Positions 52,622 to 61,904 of a DNA stretch of 64,000 nucleotides are shown here, piece by piece; the first letter of the stretch is position 1, and each line of letters begins with the position of its first letter. Under the pieces are notes generated by a model. The model was not told the DNA's origin and did no database searches. It was given only the letters and a program-made list of their open reading frames with translations. The stretch spans positions 4,030,001-4,094,000 of the forward strand of contig NZ_CP126446.1 in assembly GCF_030166655.1 (NCBI RefSeq), in the 5' to 3' direction. The DNA is from Pontibacillus chungwhensis (GTDB lineage: Bacteria > Bacillota > Bacilli > Bacillales > BH030062). A program made the position numbers and the translations under genes.

Positions 52622-53959
52622 TTAAGATAAAGACTTTAAGTAATCCGTTACCGTCTCAATGCCTTTTGTAAAATTCTCTAAGTGTAAATGCTCGTTTGGA
52701 GCATGTAAATTTTCTGATGGCAAACCAAAGCCCATCATTACAACAGGCGAGCGTAATACTCTTGAGAAGACCTCTACAATGGGAATAGACCCGCCTTCTT
52801 TTGGAAATAGAGGCGCGACTCCATAAACCTTCTCATAAGCTGCGGCGGCCTTTTGAATCATTGGATTCTGAGAGTTAAGGGACACTGGTTTGGCTGTAAT
52901 AAGCTTCTTTGTTTCAAGTGTCGCACCAAATGGTTTGTTAGCATCTAAATGATGTAACAGGGCTTCATATACCTCTTCTGGGTCTTGTTCCCCTACAAGA
53001 CGGCAGCTTATTTTCGCATGAGCTTCACTTGGTACAATGGTTTTGAATCCTTCTTCATGAAACCCGCCCGCTAAACCGTTGATCTCAAGGGTTGGTCGAA
53101 TGCCAGTGCGCTCTTGGAACGTAAATCCATCTTCTCCATAAAACGCTTCTAACCCTAACTCTTTCTTCGTTCCTTCTTCATCAAATGGAATGGAAGCTAC
53201 TTCTTCTCTTAATTCCTCAGTAGGTTGCTCGACACCTTTATAAAACCCTTCTACTGCTACTTTTCCTTTATTGTCGTGAAGAGAATTCAATAGATCAACA
53301 AGACCATGAATCGCATTCGGTACGCCGCCTCCATATACACCGGAGTGAAGGTCGGTATTAGCCGTCTTCAAGTGTAGTTCCATCGCAAGAGCTCCTCGAA
53401 GCGAAGTACAAATGGCAGGCTGTCCTTTTTGAATAAAGGAGGTATCCGAAATTAATACGGCATCTGCCGCTAATTTCTCCTGATTCTGTTCAATAAACGG
53501 GGGTAGATTGGGACTGGCCATTTCTTCTTCTCCCTCAATACAGAACTTCACATTGACGGGGAGCTCACCATTTTCCTGCATAAGCTTTTCTACCGCTTTC
53601 ACATGAATGTACAACTGACCTTTGTCATCCGTTGCCCCTCTGGCATAGAGCTTATCATCCCGTATCGTTGGCTCAAATGCAGGAGTTTCCCAAAGTTCCT
53701 CCGGGGAAGCCGGCTGAACATCATAGTGTCCATAGATTAAAACCGTAGGCTTTCCTTCAGCATGAAGCCAGTCCCCATAAACAATAGGGTGACCCTCTGT
53801 TTGAATAACCTCCAGATTCTCAATTCCTGCTTGGTCCAGTGAATCCTTTAACCATTCGGCTGCCTTCTGTACATCCTCTTTATGTTCAGGCATAGATGAA
53901 ATGCTTGGGATCTTAAGAAACTCACTCAGTTCATTTATGTAACGTTGATTATGTTCCAT
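52622..53959 (-). CDS. M20-family zinc dipeptidase
   Basis: 445-residue metallopeptidase of the M20 family. Metal ligands and catalytic residues are visible: YGHYDVQP (His, Asp), GATDDKGQ (bridging Asp), EGEEEM (catalytic Glu and ligand), LISDTSF (Asp), and NEHLHLENF (C-terminal His); the lid domain is about 185-330 (ANTDLHSGVYGGGVPNAIH). It is cytoplasmic and likely cleaves dipeptides in amino-acid recycling, in the CNDP-like/ArgE-DapE-related branch. Single-gene unit, ATG preceded by AAGGAGGAC. Confidence 0.9.
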   Translation of the reverse strand: MEHNQRYINELSEFLKIPSISSMPEHKEDVQKAAEWLKDSLDQAGIENLEVIQTEGHPIVYGDWLHAEGKPTVLIYGHYDVQPASPEELWETPAFEPTIRDDKLYARGATDDKGQLYIHVKAVEKLMQENGELPVNVKFCIEGEEEMASPNLPPFIEQNQEKLAADAVLISDTSFIQKGQPAICTSLRGALAMELHLKTANTDLHSGVYGGGVPNAIHGLVDLLNSLHDNKGKVAVEGFYKGVEQPTEELREEVASIPFDEEGTKKELGLEAFYGEDGFTFQERTGIRPTLEINGLAGGFHEEGFKTIVPSEAHAKISCRLVGEQDPEEVYEALLHHLDANKPFGATLETKKLITAKPVSLNSQNPMIQKAAAAYEKVYGVAPLFPKEGGSIPIVEVFSRVLRSPVVMMGFGLPSENLHAPNEHLHLENFTKGIETVTDYLKSLS

Positions 53960-54132
53960 TGTACGTCCTCCTTAAAAAGGTTGTTTTCCTATTATAACAA
54001 GAAATCGACTCCTTCTCCTTAATTGAATAGCCTGATCCGTCGAAACTTTTGTCATCTAATCCTTAGAAATGTGCATGATTTAAAACATTATACAAACCCT
54101 ATTATAAATTGGGTTATATAGGAAGACGACCC

Positions 54133-54169
54133 ATGATAAATGTCATATATCCCACCTGACGTTTATGTC
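54133..54169 (+). promoter_or_regulatory. Candidate DesR-binding region before des
   Basis: Two short palindromes with similar cores, ATGA-TAAATG-TCAT (54133-54146) and GAC-GTTTAT-GTC (54158-54169), have centres 24 bases apart, and TATAAA follows at 54171. Spacing and location fit a dimer pair of DesR, which is encoded two genes downstream. No experimental motif was compared. Confidence 0.35.
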
Positions 54170-54243
54170 TTATAAAGCGTTTACTGTTCCTTTATGATTA
54201 TAAGAACAGTTCATTCAATAAGCTTTCCTGAAGGAGTTATCAT

Positions 54244-55296
54244 ATGGACCACAAAAAACAACAACAAGAATTAAAAAAGAGTGTTGCGGCTTTCGCAAAG
54301 CCCGATACAAACGCTGGTATTAAACAGATAATTAACACATTTGTTCCGTTTATTATAGTTTGGTATCTTGCATACCTTAGCCTTTCGATCTCCGTATGGG
54401 CAGCCATTCCACTCGCTATGGTAGCCGGTGGATTCGTCATACGTATCTTCATTATTTTTCACGACTGCACACACCAATCTTTCTTAAAAAACAAAAAAGC
54501 AAATCGTATTATAGGGACCATAGCTGGTATTATTACGCTGTTTCCATTTGAGAAATGGAAACGAGATCACAATATTCACCATGCTACGAGTGGAAACCTG
54601 GATAAACGAGGCACGGGCGATATCTGGGTACTCACAATAGAAGAATATAAAGAAGCATCGTTTAAAGAACGATTAGCCTATCGTTTATATCGTAATCCTC
54701 TAGTGATGTTTGGACTTGGGCCCCTTTATTTATTCCTGATTTCAAACCGCTTCAATCGTAAGGGAGCAAAGAAAAAAGAGCGTATGAACACGTATGTGAC
54801 CAACGTTGCGATTGTTATTCTCTATTCTGTTATGATTTGGGCAATAGGCTGGCAAGCTTTTCTCATCATCAACCTTCCTATTCTTTATGTATCTGGTTTC
54901 CTTGGCATATGGTTATTCTATGTGCAGCACCAGTTTGAGGACTCCTATTATGAAGAGGATAGTGAGTGGGATTTTGTGAGAGCAGCCGTTGACGGGAGTT
55001 CTTATTACAAACTTCCAAAAGTCTTGCAATGGATTTCTGGTAACATTGGGTTCCACCATGTTCATCACTTAAGTCCGAGAGTTCCTAATTACAATTTAGA
55101 GAAAGCTCATGATGCTACACCGCCACTCGAGCATGCGACAACGATTACACTCAAAACGAGCCTTGAGTCTATCCGCTTCCGCCTTTATGATACAGAGAAT
55201 AAAGGGTTTGTTAGCTTTAGAGAAGCAAAGTCACGCATCAAAGAGGCAAAAGAACCTTTACTTGGTCGAAAACGCCCTAGTTTACAAGAAAAATAA
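54244..55296 (+). CDS. des: Membrane acyl-lipid delta-5-type desaturase
   Basis: 350-residue di-iron membrane desaturase. The three histidine boxes are HDCTH (about 77), HNIHH (about 113) and HHVHH (about 275), separated by two pairs of hydrophobic helices. It adds double bonds to fatty acids of existing membrane lipids using O2, restoring fluidity after cold shock. The start follows GAAGGAG. It has a terminator of its own and is followed by desK-desR, the same order as in B. subtilis. Confidence 0.94.
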   Translation: MDHKKQQQELKKSVAAFAKPDTNAGIKQIINTFVPFIIVWYLAYLSLSISVWAAIPLAMVAGGFVIRIFIIFHDCTHQSFLKNKKANRIIGTIAGIITLFPFEKWKRDHNIHHATSGNLDKRGTGDIWVLTIEEYKEASFKERLAYRLYRNPLVMFGLGPLYLFLISNRFNRKGAKKKERMNTYVTNVAIVILYSVMIWAIGWQAFLIINLPILYVSGFLGIWLFYVQHQFEDSYYEEDSEWDFVRAAVDGSSYYKLPKVLQWISGNIGFHHVHHLSPRVPNYNLEKAHDATPPLEHATTITLKTSLESIRFRLYDTENKGFVSFREAKSRIKEAKEPLLGRKRPSLQEK

Positions 55297-55300
55297 GAAA

Positions 55301-55336
55301 CCAAGATCCCTGCCTCATTGGTTGGGATCTTTTTTA
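55301..55336 (+). terminator. Intrinsic terminator of des
   Basis: Stem AAGATCCC / GGGATCTT with T-run; desK therefore needs read-through or a promoter of its own. Confidence 0.82.
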
Positions 55337-55395
55337 TCTGGGTTTCTTGCTTCTATATAGACAGCCGTTCGTGACAAGAGAAAGGGAGGTGAGAT

Positions 55396-55419
55396 ATGCT
55401 TGAATCACTCCCAGATTAA
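55396..55419 (+). CDS. Seven-codon mini-ORF before desK, in frame with it
   Basis: ATG CTT GAA TCA CTC CCA GAT TAA has a near-perfect ribosome binding site (GGGAGGTGA, 6-base spacing). It ends 24 bases before the desK ATG and is in the same frame. TCACTCCC within it can pair with GGGAG-G-TGA of its own ribosome binding site, one base bulged. It could be a leader peptide, a cold-sensitive switch, or the remnant of a longer desK start. Translation is not shown. Confidence 0.35.
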   Translation: MLESLPD

Positions 55420-55443
55420 ATCGAGAAAGGAGGTCCATCTGTT

Positions 55444-56580
55444 ATGCAAAACTGGTTTCACATCATCCCAAAGAATACAGGGCTTAGTACATATGTATGG
55501 ATTATCTTTTGCCTTCTTCCCTTCTTCTTTATATTCAGATCTTCTTCTATGGCAGAGATACTATTCGGGTTTCTGATGATCGCCTTGTTCTTCGTGGCCT
55601 ATTTGCGATCCTTCAACTCTGAAAGTGGATTCGCCTATGTGTGGGTGAGTATAGAAATTGTTATTAGTCTCATTATGACTTTATTGTTTGGTTACGTGTA
55701 CTTCTCTTTATTCCTGGCATTCTTTATCGGGAATATCCAACATAAAGGAGGATTTCTTTCTTTATATATTGTCCACCTCACTACAACGTTAGCTGCTGCC
55801 ACAACGGTTTATATCGCTCAAAACGAGTCTTTGTTCCCTCAGCTCCCTTTTATTATTATCACGATTATAGGAGTTATTTTACTCCCTTTTACTATTCGAT
55901 ACCGGAATCAACAACAGAAACTTGAGGGGCAATTAGAAGATGCAAATGAACGAATTTCACAGCTAATGGTCATTGAGGAAAGAGAACGAATTGCAAGAGA
56001 TCTTCATGATACACTTGGCCAAAAACTTTCTCTCATAGGGCTTAAAAGTGACCTGGCAGGGAAACTGATCCGTGTAAAGCCGGACAATGCTGTTAAAGAA
56101 ATTCAAGATATTAACCAAACGGCAAGAACCGCTCTAAAAGAAGTACGTGAAATGGTCTCAAATATGAGAGGATCTAAGCTTGATGACGAAATTTTTCGTG
56201 TTCAGCAAATTATTGAAGCGGCCGAAATGACCTTTTCGTTTGAAGGAAACCCTGAGCTTTCGCACACCCCATTATTAGTTGAAAACGTGCTTAGCATGTC
56301 TTTAAAAGAAGCGGCTACGAATATTGTTAAGCATAGCCAGGCTTCTAAATGCCACGTATCCATACACCAATCAAATGAAGACGTTGTAATTGAAGTACAG
56401 GACGATGGTGTTGGAATCTCTGATAAAATTGATTCGCTAAAAGGTCACGGCCTTCAAGGGATGAAAGAGCGGTTGGAATTTGTTAATGGCTCATTAGAGA
56501 TCGACGGCACCAACGGCACGACACTTACCATACGGGTTCCAAACGTTGCTCACAAAACAGAAGAGGAGGGATCGATGTGA
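55444..56580 (+). CDS. desK: Membrane-fluidity sensor histidine kinase
   Basis: 378 residues. Five hydrophobic segments (about 17-150) form the thermosensor part; the DHp domain has the phosphoacceptor H188 in ERERIARDLHDTLGQKLSL, the same residue number as B. subtilis DesK; the HATPase_c domain has SLKEAATNIVKHSQ and VQDDGVGISD, ending HGLQGMKERLEFVNGSLEI. It senses membrane thickening at low temperature and phosphorylates DesR. Start ATG follows AAAGGAGG. The stop overlaps the desR start by 4 bases. Confidence 0.94.
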   Translation: MQNWFHIIPKNTGLSTYVWIIFCLLPFFFIFRSSSMAEILFGFLMIALFFVAYLRSFNSESGFAYVWVSIEIVISLIMTLLFGYVYFSLFLAFFIGNIQHKGGFLSLYIVHLTTTLAAATTVYIAQNESLFPQLPFIIITIIGVILLPFTIRYRNQQQKLEGQLEDANERISQLMVIEERERIARDLHDTLGQKLSLIGLKSDLAGKLIRVKPDNAVKEIQDINQTARTALKEVREMVSNMRGSKLDDEIFRVQQIIEAAEMTFSFEGNPELSHTPLLVENVLSMSLKEAATNIVKHSQASKCHVSIHQSNEDVVIEVQDDGVGISDKIDSLKGHGLQGMKERLEFVNGSLEIDGTNGTTLTIRVPNVAHKTEEEGSM

Positions 56581-57176
56581 TACGAATTGTCATTGCAGAA
56601 GACCAGCGCATGATGCTCGGAGCGCTTGGAGCGTTGTTAGATCTTGAAGATGGTATGGAAGTGGTAGGTCAGGCCAACAATGGAGAAGAGGCCTGCAGAC
56701 TTGTTCGGGAGCAGAAGCCGGATGTGTGCATTATGGATATTGAGATGCCCGTTAAAACGGGTTTGGACGCTGCAGAGGAACTGAGAGATGAATCTTGTAA
56801 GATTATTATTCTCACGACTTTTGCTCGAGCAGGTTATTTTGAAAGAGCACAAAAAGCAAGGGTGAGCGGCTACCTATTAAAAGATAGTCCTAGTGAAGAA
56901 CTGGCTACATCCATTAGAAGGATTATGGACGGCCAAAGAATCTTCGCCCCCGAACTTATTGACCTTGCTTACGGAAATGAAAATCCACTGACCGAACGAG
57001 AAAAGCAAGTGATGCAACTTATGGCCGATGGCAAGAACACTAAAGATATTTCAAGTGAACTGTATATTACACCAGGTACGGTACGTAACTATATTTCTGT
57101 CATTTTAGATAAGTTAGAAGTGAGCAATCGTATTGAAGCGATCTCTCGTTTTAAGGAAAAAGGTTGGTTCAAATAG
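56577..57176 (+). CDS. desR: Response regulator of membrane fluidity (NarL/FixJ family)
   Basis: 199 residues. The receiver domain has E8, D9 and phosphoacceptor D54 (CIMDIEMPVKTGLDAAEE), with K in YLLKDSPS; the LuxR-type HTH (about 130-199) reads LTEREKQVMQLMADGKNTKDISSELYITPGTVRNYISVILDKL. It activates des when phosphorylated by DesK. The start is GTG at 56577, overlapping the desK stop (GTGA), with GGAGG 7 bases upstream. A palindrome pair upstream of des is the expected target. Confidence 0.95.
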   Translation: MIRIVIAEDQRMMLGALGALLDLEDGMEVVGQANNGEEACRLVREQKPDVCIMDIEMPVKTGLDAAEELRDESCKIIILTTFARAGYFERAQKARVSGYLLKDSPSEELATSIRRIMDGQRIFAPELIDLAYGNENPLTEREKQVMQLMADGKNTKDISSELYITPGTVRNYISVILDKLEVSNRIEAISRFKEKGWFK

Positions 57177-57212
57177 AAAAGGCCCCTCCTATGACTAGGA
57201 GAGGCCTTTTCT
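57177..57212. terminator. Bidirectional intrinsic terminator
   Basis: Stem AAAAGGCC-CTCCTA / TAGGAG-GGCCTTTT with a TGAC loop between convergent desR and usp genes. Confidence 0.85.
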
Positions 57213-57232
57213 TAATCCGATTCATTCCACAC

Positions 57233-57667
57233 TTATTTCATGACGAGCACAGGACAAGTTGCGTGCTGAACGATGTTATTACTTACACTTCCAAGAATCA
57301 TCTTCTTCACGTTACCAAATCCACGATTCCCTACGATAATTAAGTCCATATTACGCTCTTTCGCATAATCACAAATACGGTTTCCTGCGTTTTTCTCAAC
57401 TTGTCCAACAATGACATCCGTGATAACCTCTACACCTTCTTCTTTCATTTCCTCTTTAAGGCGCTTCATATCGGTTCGGTATTGTTCGGCTAATTCGTTC
57501 CCGATACTTTTAGACATTTGGGCATTGGTGAAAGGTCCTGATGTTCGCACGACTGAAACAACATGTATTTCAGCATCCGGCGCGTCGGCGGCTTGGCTTT
57601 TTGCCTCTTGTAATGCCTGTTTACTCATTTCACTACCATCATATGCTACGAGGATTTTCTTACGCAT
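57233..57667 (-). CDS. Universal stress protein (UspA family)
   Basis: 144 residues, single Usp domain. The N-terminus has KKILVAYDGSEMSKQAL, and the ATP-binding motif G-x2-G-x9-G-S is seen in IIVGNRGFGNVKKMILGSVSNNIVQHATCPVLVMK. Such cytoplasmic proteins respond to general stress or starvation. The start is ATG 57667, with GGAG 10 bases upstream; a TTG two codons earlier abuts the ribosome binding site. Confidence 0.9.
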   Translation of the reverse strand: MRKKILVAYDGSEMSKQALQEAKSQAADAPDAEIHVVSVVRTSGPFTNAQMSKSIGNELAEQYRTDMKRLKEEMKEEGVEVITDVIVGQVEKNAGNRICDYAKERNMDLIIVGNRGFGNVKKMILGSVSNNIVQHATCPVLVMK

Positions 57668-57791
57668 GATCAACCCTCTCCTTTGTCATAGAGTGTGTGT
57701 TTATACTCTTATTTTAACATATTTTATCAGATTGTTCAGAGTAAATGATTTAGGTATGAGGCAATAAGAAGCCCTCAGAGTATGCTAAAAG

Positions 57792-57828
57792 AGAAAAAAC
57801 GTTCAGGGAGATCCCCCTGAACGTTTCT
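57792..57828 (-). terminator. Intrinsic terminator of the helicase gene
   Basis: Minus-strand stem AAACGTTCAGGG / CCCTGAACGTTT followed by a T-rich tail. Confidence 0.85.
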
Positions 57829-57840
57829 ATTCCACCATAA

Positions 57841-58938
57841 TTAGACGTGTTTAATCTTTAATCGTTTTCCAATGCCTTTTTCAATCGCTGCAAACATTTG
57901 TTGATCTTTCGGTGCTACAAATGTAATGGCAACCCCATCATCACCTGCACGGCCCGTTCTGCCAATTCGGTGGATATAACTGTCTACATCCTGAGGGATA
58001 TCGTAATTGTAGACATGCGTGACCCCCTCTACGTCTAAGCCACGTGATGCTACGTCTGTCGCTACTAACAATTGAACCTTAGCTTCTCGAAACTGCTCCA
58101 TCACTTTTTCGCGTTTCTTTTGGGATAGGTCTCCGTGCAGTTCATCCACTTGATAGCCCATTGCTTTTAAATCTTCATAGAGTTTACTTACCCTTCTTTT
58201 CGTTCGACAGAATACAATGCCAAGGAAGGGCTGTGTTTCTTTAATCACTTTACGCAAGGCTTCTTGCTTCTTACGATCCGTCGTCTCAATCACAAACTGT
58301 TCGATTTCTTCTACCGTCCGTCCTTTTTCTTGAATTCGAACTTGTTTGGGATCTCGCATAAATTTATAGGCTAATTTATTAATATCAGATGGGAGAGTCG
58401 CTGAAAACAGAGCCATCTGTTTATGGGTTGGTGTTTGGCGAACAATCGTTTCAACATCTTCAAAGAAGCCGAAATGAAGCATTTGATCTGCCTCATCCAA
58501 CACAAGGAAGGATACATTCGACAGATCAATGGTCTCTCGGCGCATATGATCCAACAAGCGTCCTGGTGTTCCAATGACCACTTGTGTTTTATCTAGTTTT
58601 TTTACTTGCTGTTGTACATCCTTTCCTCCGTAGACAGCAAGCACATTCACTTCTTCAGAAAGCCTCTCTAACTCGGCTGTAAGCTGAAGCGCCAACTCTC
58701 TTGTAGGCGCCACTATAAGTGCCTGTATGGCAGGATTCTTCACGTCGATTCTTTCAAGGAGTGGTAATAAAAAGCCAAACGTTTTCCCTGACCCGGTTTG
58801 AGCTTGGGCAATGACGTCCTTCCCTTCGAGTAATAAAGGAATGACTTCATCTTGAATGGGTGTTGGAGTAGTAATCCCCATTTCTTTCAATCGGGTTATA
58901 CTCATTTCTTGTAAATTTAATTGGTTAAAACTATTCAA
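57841..58938 (-). CDS. Short DEAD-box RNA helicase
   Basis: 365 residues, essentially only the two RecA-like domains with no basic C-terminal extension. Visible: Q motif region [12 protein letters not shown], motif I AQTGSGKT, Ia [46 protein letters not shown] and [12 protein letters not shown]. It unwinds RNA duplexes, probably in ribosome assembly, mRNA decay or cold adaptation. It is shorter than CshA/CshB and not close in wording to YfmL. The minus-strand start ATG at 58938 follows AAAGAGGATACGCC. Confidence 0.92.
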   Translation of the reverse strand: MNSFNQLNLQEMSITRLKEMGITTPTPIQDEVIPLLLEGKDVIAQAQTGSGKTFGFLLPLLERIDVKNPAIQALIVAPTRELALQLTAELERLSEEVNVLAVYGGKDVQQQVKKLDKTQVVIGTPGRLLDHMRRETIDLSNVSFLVLDEADQMLHFGFFEDVETIVRQTPTHKQMALFSATLPSDINKLAYKFMRDPKQVRIQEKGRTVEEIEQFVIETTDRKKQEALRKVIKETQPFLGIVFCRTKRRVSKLYEDLKAMGYQVDELHGDLSQKKREKVMEQFREAKVQLLVATDVASRGLDVEGVTHVYNYDIPQDVDSYIHRIGRTGRAGDDGVAITFVAPKDQQMFAAIEKGIGKRLKIKHV

Positions 58939-60048
58939 AGGCGTATCCTCTTTCTTTTTTTATCATATTCATCTATTGTATCACTCAATCAGGATACTGT
59001 TATACCTTTTCTAAACTCTACACCATCATACATACGCACAGGAAAAAGAGCGCGACTCCCACGCCCCCTCCTCCAATACCTCTATAATCCGATGAACAAC
59101 ACTGCGGCGCCCCAGTGTCTTTTCAGATCCCTTTCAACCTCCCTCCTATATGAATGGACAATCATAAACTTATATCTATTCGATCTACTCCCCCTTTAGT
59201 GGCAGACGTCTATATACACAGGAACCTACTATCCGCCCTCCCTCTCGTTTTCTATTTCATCTACTTTCCATACTTGGTCCATGACCGCAAAGTCTATCTA
59301 GCAATGAAACACGTTAAGCTTCTTACCACGACTCATCCGACCCCCGACCAAATACACGATCTACTCGTCGTTTTCCTACTCGGATCTCCCCTGGCCTTCA
59401 CCCCATACTCTTTGGCCTTATAAGAAAACTTCATCAGTCGTTCATCAAGAATTTCTTTCCTTCCTTTATTTTCAAACACTGATTCAATCTTCGAGGCGAC
59501 CTCCTCCATCGTTAAAAGAAAACGGGAACCTCCGGAAACCGTTGCAACCTTCATCACAGAAACTAAACTCCACACCCACATCATACTCCAAAACATCGAA
59601 ACCATTTTCTTCATCTTGCATCTCCTCCTTTAATTTCATCCTGCGTTTATTTTTCCTATGCCTATTAAATTGGACGAAATCTCTTCTTTTCCTTTTTGAA
59701 TCGTTCCTCAAATAACTGCATGGTTTTACAGCGTGACTATAATTGTCGTCGTTTGATTGGGAATCCTAGCTAGAATCGACTTCACAAGTGTATAGTCTCG
59801 GTCATCCGACAGAGTTTTGAGGGACTCACTACATGTGAATTTTCTTAAAAAAGTTAAAGGAACAAAGGAATCTCTGAAAGGAGTGAAGGGTGACTCTTGA
59901 AAGGGAGCTCCTAAGCTAAGGAAAAACGTTACCAAATACCTAAACCTTTTGACTTCTTTTCATTCATTTTCATCAAACGGGTGCTACAAAACCTTTTTAG
60001 ACCCATATATATTATGAGTTATGTTTATCTAATGAGAGGAGATGGCTC
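58939..60048. other. Gene-poor 1.1-kb stretch, possibly eroded sequence
   Basis: The interval between the helicase and lipase genes contains no frame with convincing coding character. Short overlapping frames occur in several registers on both strands, mostly without ribosome binding sites. One small candidate gene (59333-59614) has a strong ribosome binding site; beyond its stop the same strand shows further short fragments in shifted frames. A promoter for the lipase is expected near 60000. Confidence 0.55.
59333..59614 (-). CDS. Small hypothetical exported or membrane-tethered protein (doubtful)
   Basis: 93 codons with AAAGGAGGAGATGCAAG just before the ATG, one of the best ribosome binding sites in the window. 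The N-terminus MKKMVSMFWSMMWVWSLVSVMKVATVSGG looks like a signal peptide or anchor; a charged helical part follows (EEVASKIESVFENKGRKEILDERLMKF). The last 20 residues are low quality (SRKTTSRSCIWSGVG) and may be past a frameshift. Not recognised; could be a decayed gene. Confidence 0.4.
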   Translation of the reverse strand: MKKMVSMFWSMMWVWSLVSVMKVATVSGGSRFLLTMEEVASKIESVFENKGRKEILDERLMKFSYKAKEYGVKARGDPSRKTTSRSCIWSGVG

Positions 60049-61557
60049 ATGATTAAAATGACACGTGTACTAATCATCTTGATTGCCTTTGTTCTTTTAG
60101 CACCCTCCTTTGTTACAGCAGGTTCTATTAAAGAAGGGGGAGCCTCAGGTACCCCCGGAGAATGGTGGCTCGGTGAGCTTCCCTCCGATCCCCTCCCATC
60201 TAAACACCCGATTTTATTTGTCCACGGCTTGAATAGTTCATCGACTACATGGACCGACCAAAATGATATGGACGAAATTTCATATCAGAGAGGATACGAG
60301 ACCGCATTTATTGACCTCTATCCCACAAAAGATATGTGGGAGAACGGCGCTTTGCTTTCACAAAAAATTAAAGAGGTGTATAACCATTTTGGCGAAAAGG
60401 TGGTTGTGGTGGCCCATAGCAAAGGGGGCATCGATACGCAGACTGCCCTTGTCCATTATGGCGCCGATCCTTATGTGGAACGAGTCATTACGCTCTCCAC
60501 CCCTCACTATGGCTCTCAATTAGCTGATTTGGCATACAGCAGTTGGGCTGGATGGCTAGCGGGGATTTTAGGGAGTAAAAATGAAGCTACCTCTTCTCTT
60601 CAAACAGGGTATATGGATTATTTCAGATCCGTCACAGATGAACGTTTAAATGTAAGGGACACGCCGATCTATACACTCGGGGGAACCAAATGGGGAAGCT
60701 TTGGCAGTTCCCTTTATTGGGGAGGACTTTATTTAAGGGCTTATGGAAGTAATGACGGCGCCGTAACGGTTCAAAGTTCAAGACTTCCCTACGCAACAGA
60801 ACTTAAAGTCGGAGATTGGAATCATACAACCATTAAAGAAGGATCATCTACGTTTTCCGTTTTTGAGAACTACTTGAACAAAAACGCTGGTTACTTAGCC
60901 AGCTTTCAGGCTGCAGCAGGGCTGGAAGGAAATGAATCGAATAATTTCTCTGAAAATGCGGACCGCTACATTCACGGGGGGATCTATTCAGGAATGAAGG
61001 AAGAGCCCATCCTTGTAGAACCAGGGGCAGAGTCTATTACAGTTGATTGGATGAGCGAGCATTTTGAGTCAAATGTTGGTTTGATTTCACCGAGCGGCAA
61101 AACGTACAACAACCTTCAAGTAAGAAAAGACGATACCGCCTATTTAAAAGGCGCCTATCATCATACCGCTACAATCCAAGATCCTGAAGCAGGAGAATGG
61201 ATAATCAGGGCCTTATCCAATCAACAGGAGCATTATTTACTCAACGTAACCTACGATAGCCCACTCAATTCCCTCCTTACTTCTGAAATGAATAACGGAA
61301 CCGTTCATATAAAGTCAAAGAACGAACACGTAAAAGTGAAAACAGATATGACCATCGCCTATTATAAAAAAGGACAGTTGAAGCATCTAAATGTAAAAGC
61401 CAATAAACAGAATGATTCTTTCCGACTTCCAAACCTCGGTTCAGGCACCTATAATATGACGATTAATGTAAATGGAACAATTGACAAGACCCCTTTTCAA
61501 AGAACAACGATTACATCCGTGTATGTAGATGAAAAAGGGCAATTATTTGGACATTAA
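60049..61557 (+). CDS. Secreted lipase/esterase-like alpha/beta hydrolase
   Basis: 502 residues with a signal peptide (1 to about 25, ending VTA). The alpha/beta hydrolase domain (about 50-290) shows HPILFVHGLNSSSTTW (oxyanion loop) and the nucleophile motif VVAHSKGGIDTQ, A-H-S-K-G; candidate catalytic Asp and His are in YGSNDGAVTV and DWNHTTIKEG. The C-terminal half (about 300-502) is beta-rich and not recognised; it may be a pro-peptide-like or substrate-binding part. Start ATG follows GAGAGGAG. Single-gene unit with terminator; no chaperone gene is adjacent. Confidence 0.85.
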   Translation: MIKMTRVLIILIAFVLLAPSFVTAGSIKEGGASGTPGEWWLGELPSDPLPSKHPILFVHGLNSSSTTWTDQNDMDEISYQRGYETAFIDLYPTKDMWENGALLSQKIKEVYNHFGEKVVVVAHSKGGIDTQTALVHYGADPYVERVITLSTPHYGSQLADLAYSSWAGWLAGILGSKNEATSSLQTGYMDYFRSVTDERLNVRDTPIYTLGGTKWGSFGSSLYWGGLYLRAYGSNDGAVTVQSSRLPYATELKVGDWNHTTIKEGSSTFSVFENYLNKNAGYLASFQAAAGLEGNESNNFSENADRYIHGGIYSGMKEEPILVEPGAESITVDWMSEHFESNVGLISPSGKTYNNLQVRKDDTAYLKGAYHHTATIQDPEAGEWIIRALSNQQEHYLLNVTYDSPLNSLLTSEMNNGTVHIKSKNEHVKVKTDMTIAYYKKGQLKHLNVKANKQNDSFRLPNLGSGTYNMTINVNGTIDKTPFQRTTITSVYVDEKGQLFGH

Positions 61558-61575
61558 CCGAGAACTATTTTATGA

Positions 61576-61615
61576 TAAAAAGGCCTGCTTCTTTAACATA
61601 AGCAGGCCTTTTTTC
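61576..61615 (+). terminator. Intrinsic terminator of the lipase gene
   Basis: Stem AAAAAGGCCTGCTT / AAGCAGGCCTTTTT with a 9-base loop and T-run. Confidence 0.88.
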
Positions 61616-61813
61616 TATGAATATCCGCACGCATTTTAGTACAAAATAGAATGCTCAAACGTTTAAGAGAACACGAACACAGGTAATAATATAAGTAATG
61701 AGAATGATAATCGAATCAGCTCATTCCCTCTAATGTAATCACACCATATCAACCTTATTTTCGATACCCTATCCATCTAAATCACATTTACAGCTTTAAT
61801 ATGCGGGAACAAC

Positions 61814-61841
61814 TTGACAAATCATCGCAGATATATAATAA
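61814..61841 (+). promoter_or_regulatory. Promoter of ahpCF
   Basis: TTGACA at 61814-61819 with AATAAT 17 bases on (or an overlapping TATAAT at shorter spacing). The PerR-type box follows just downstream. Confidence 0.6.
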
Positions 61842-61852
61842 TAGTTTTTGAA

Positions 61853-61867
61853 TTATAATGATTTTAA
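61853..61867 (+). promoter_or_regulatory. PerR box of ahpCF
   Basis: TTATAATGATTTTAA matches the 15-base PerR consensus TTATAATNATTATAA at every position but one. It lies just after the promoter and 37 bases before the ahpC start codon, a repressing position. Confidence 0.8.
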
Positions 61868-61904
61868 ATTAATAACTTTTACACAAAAAAGAGGAGGATT
61901 TTTC

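Noticed and set aside
59154-59423. 89-codon plus frame in the gene-poor stretch
   Set aside because: No ribosome binding site, and it overlaps the minus-strand candidate with the better start signal.
59726-59935. 69-codon minus frame before the lipase gene
   Set aside because: Starts with TTG without a ribosome binding site; composition looks random.
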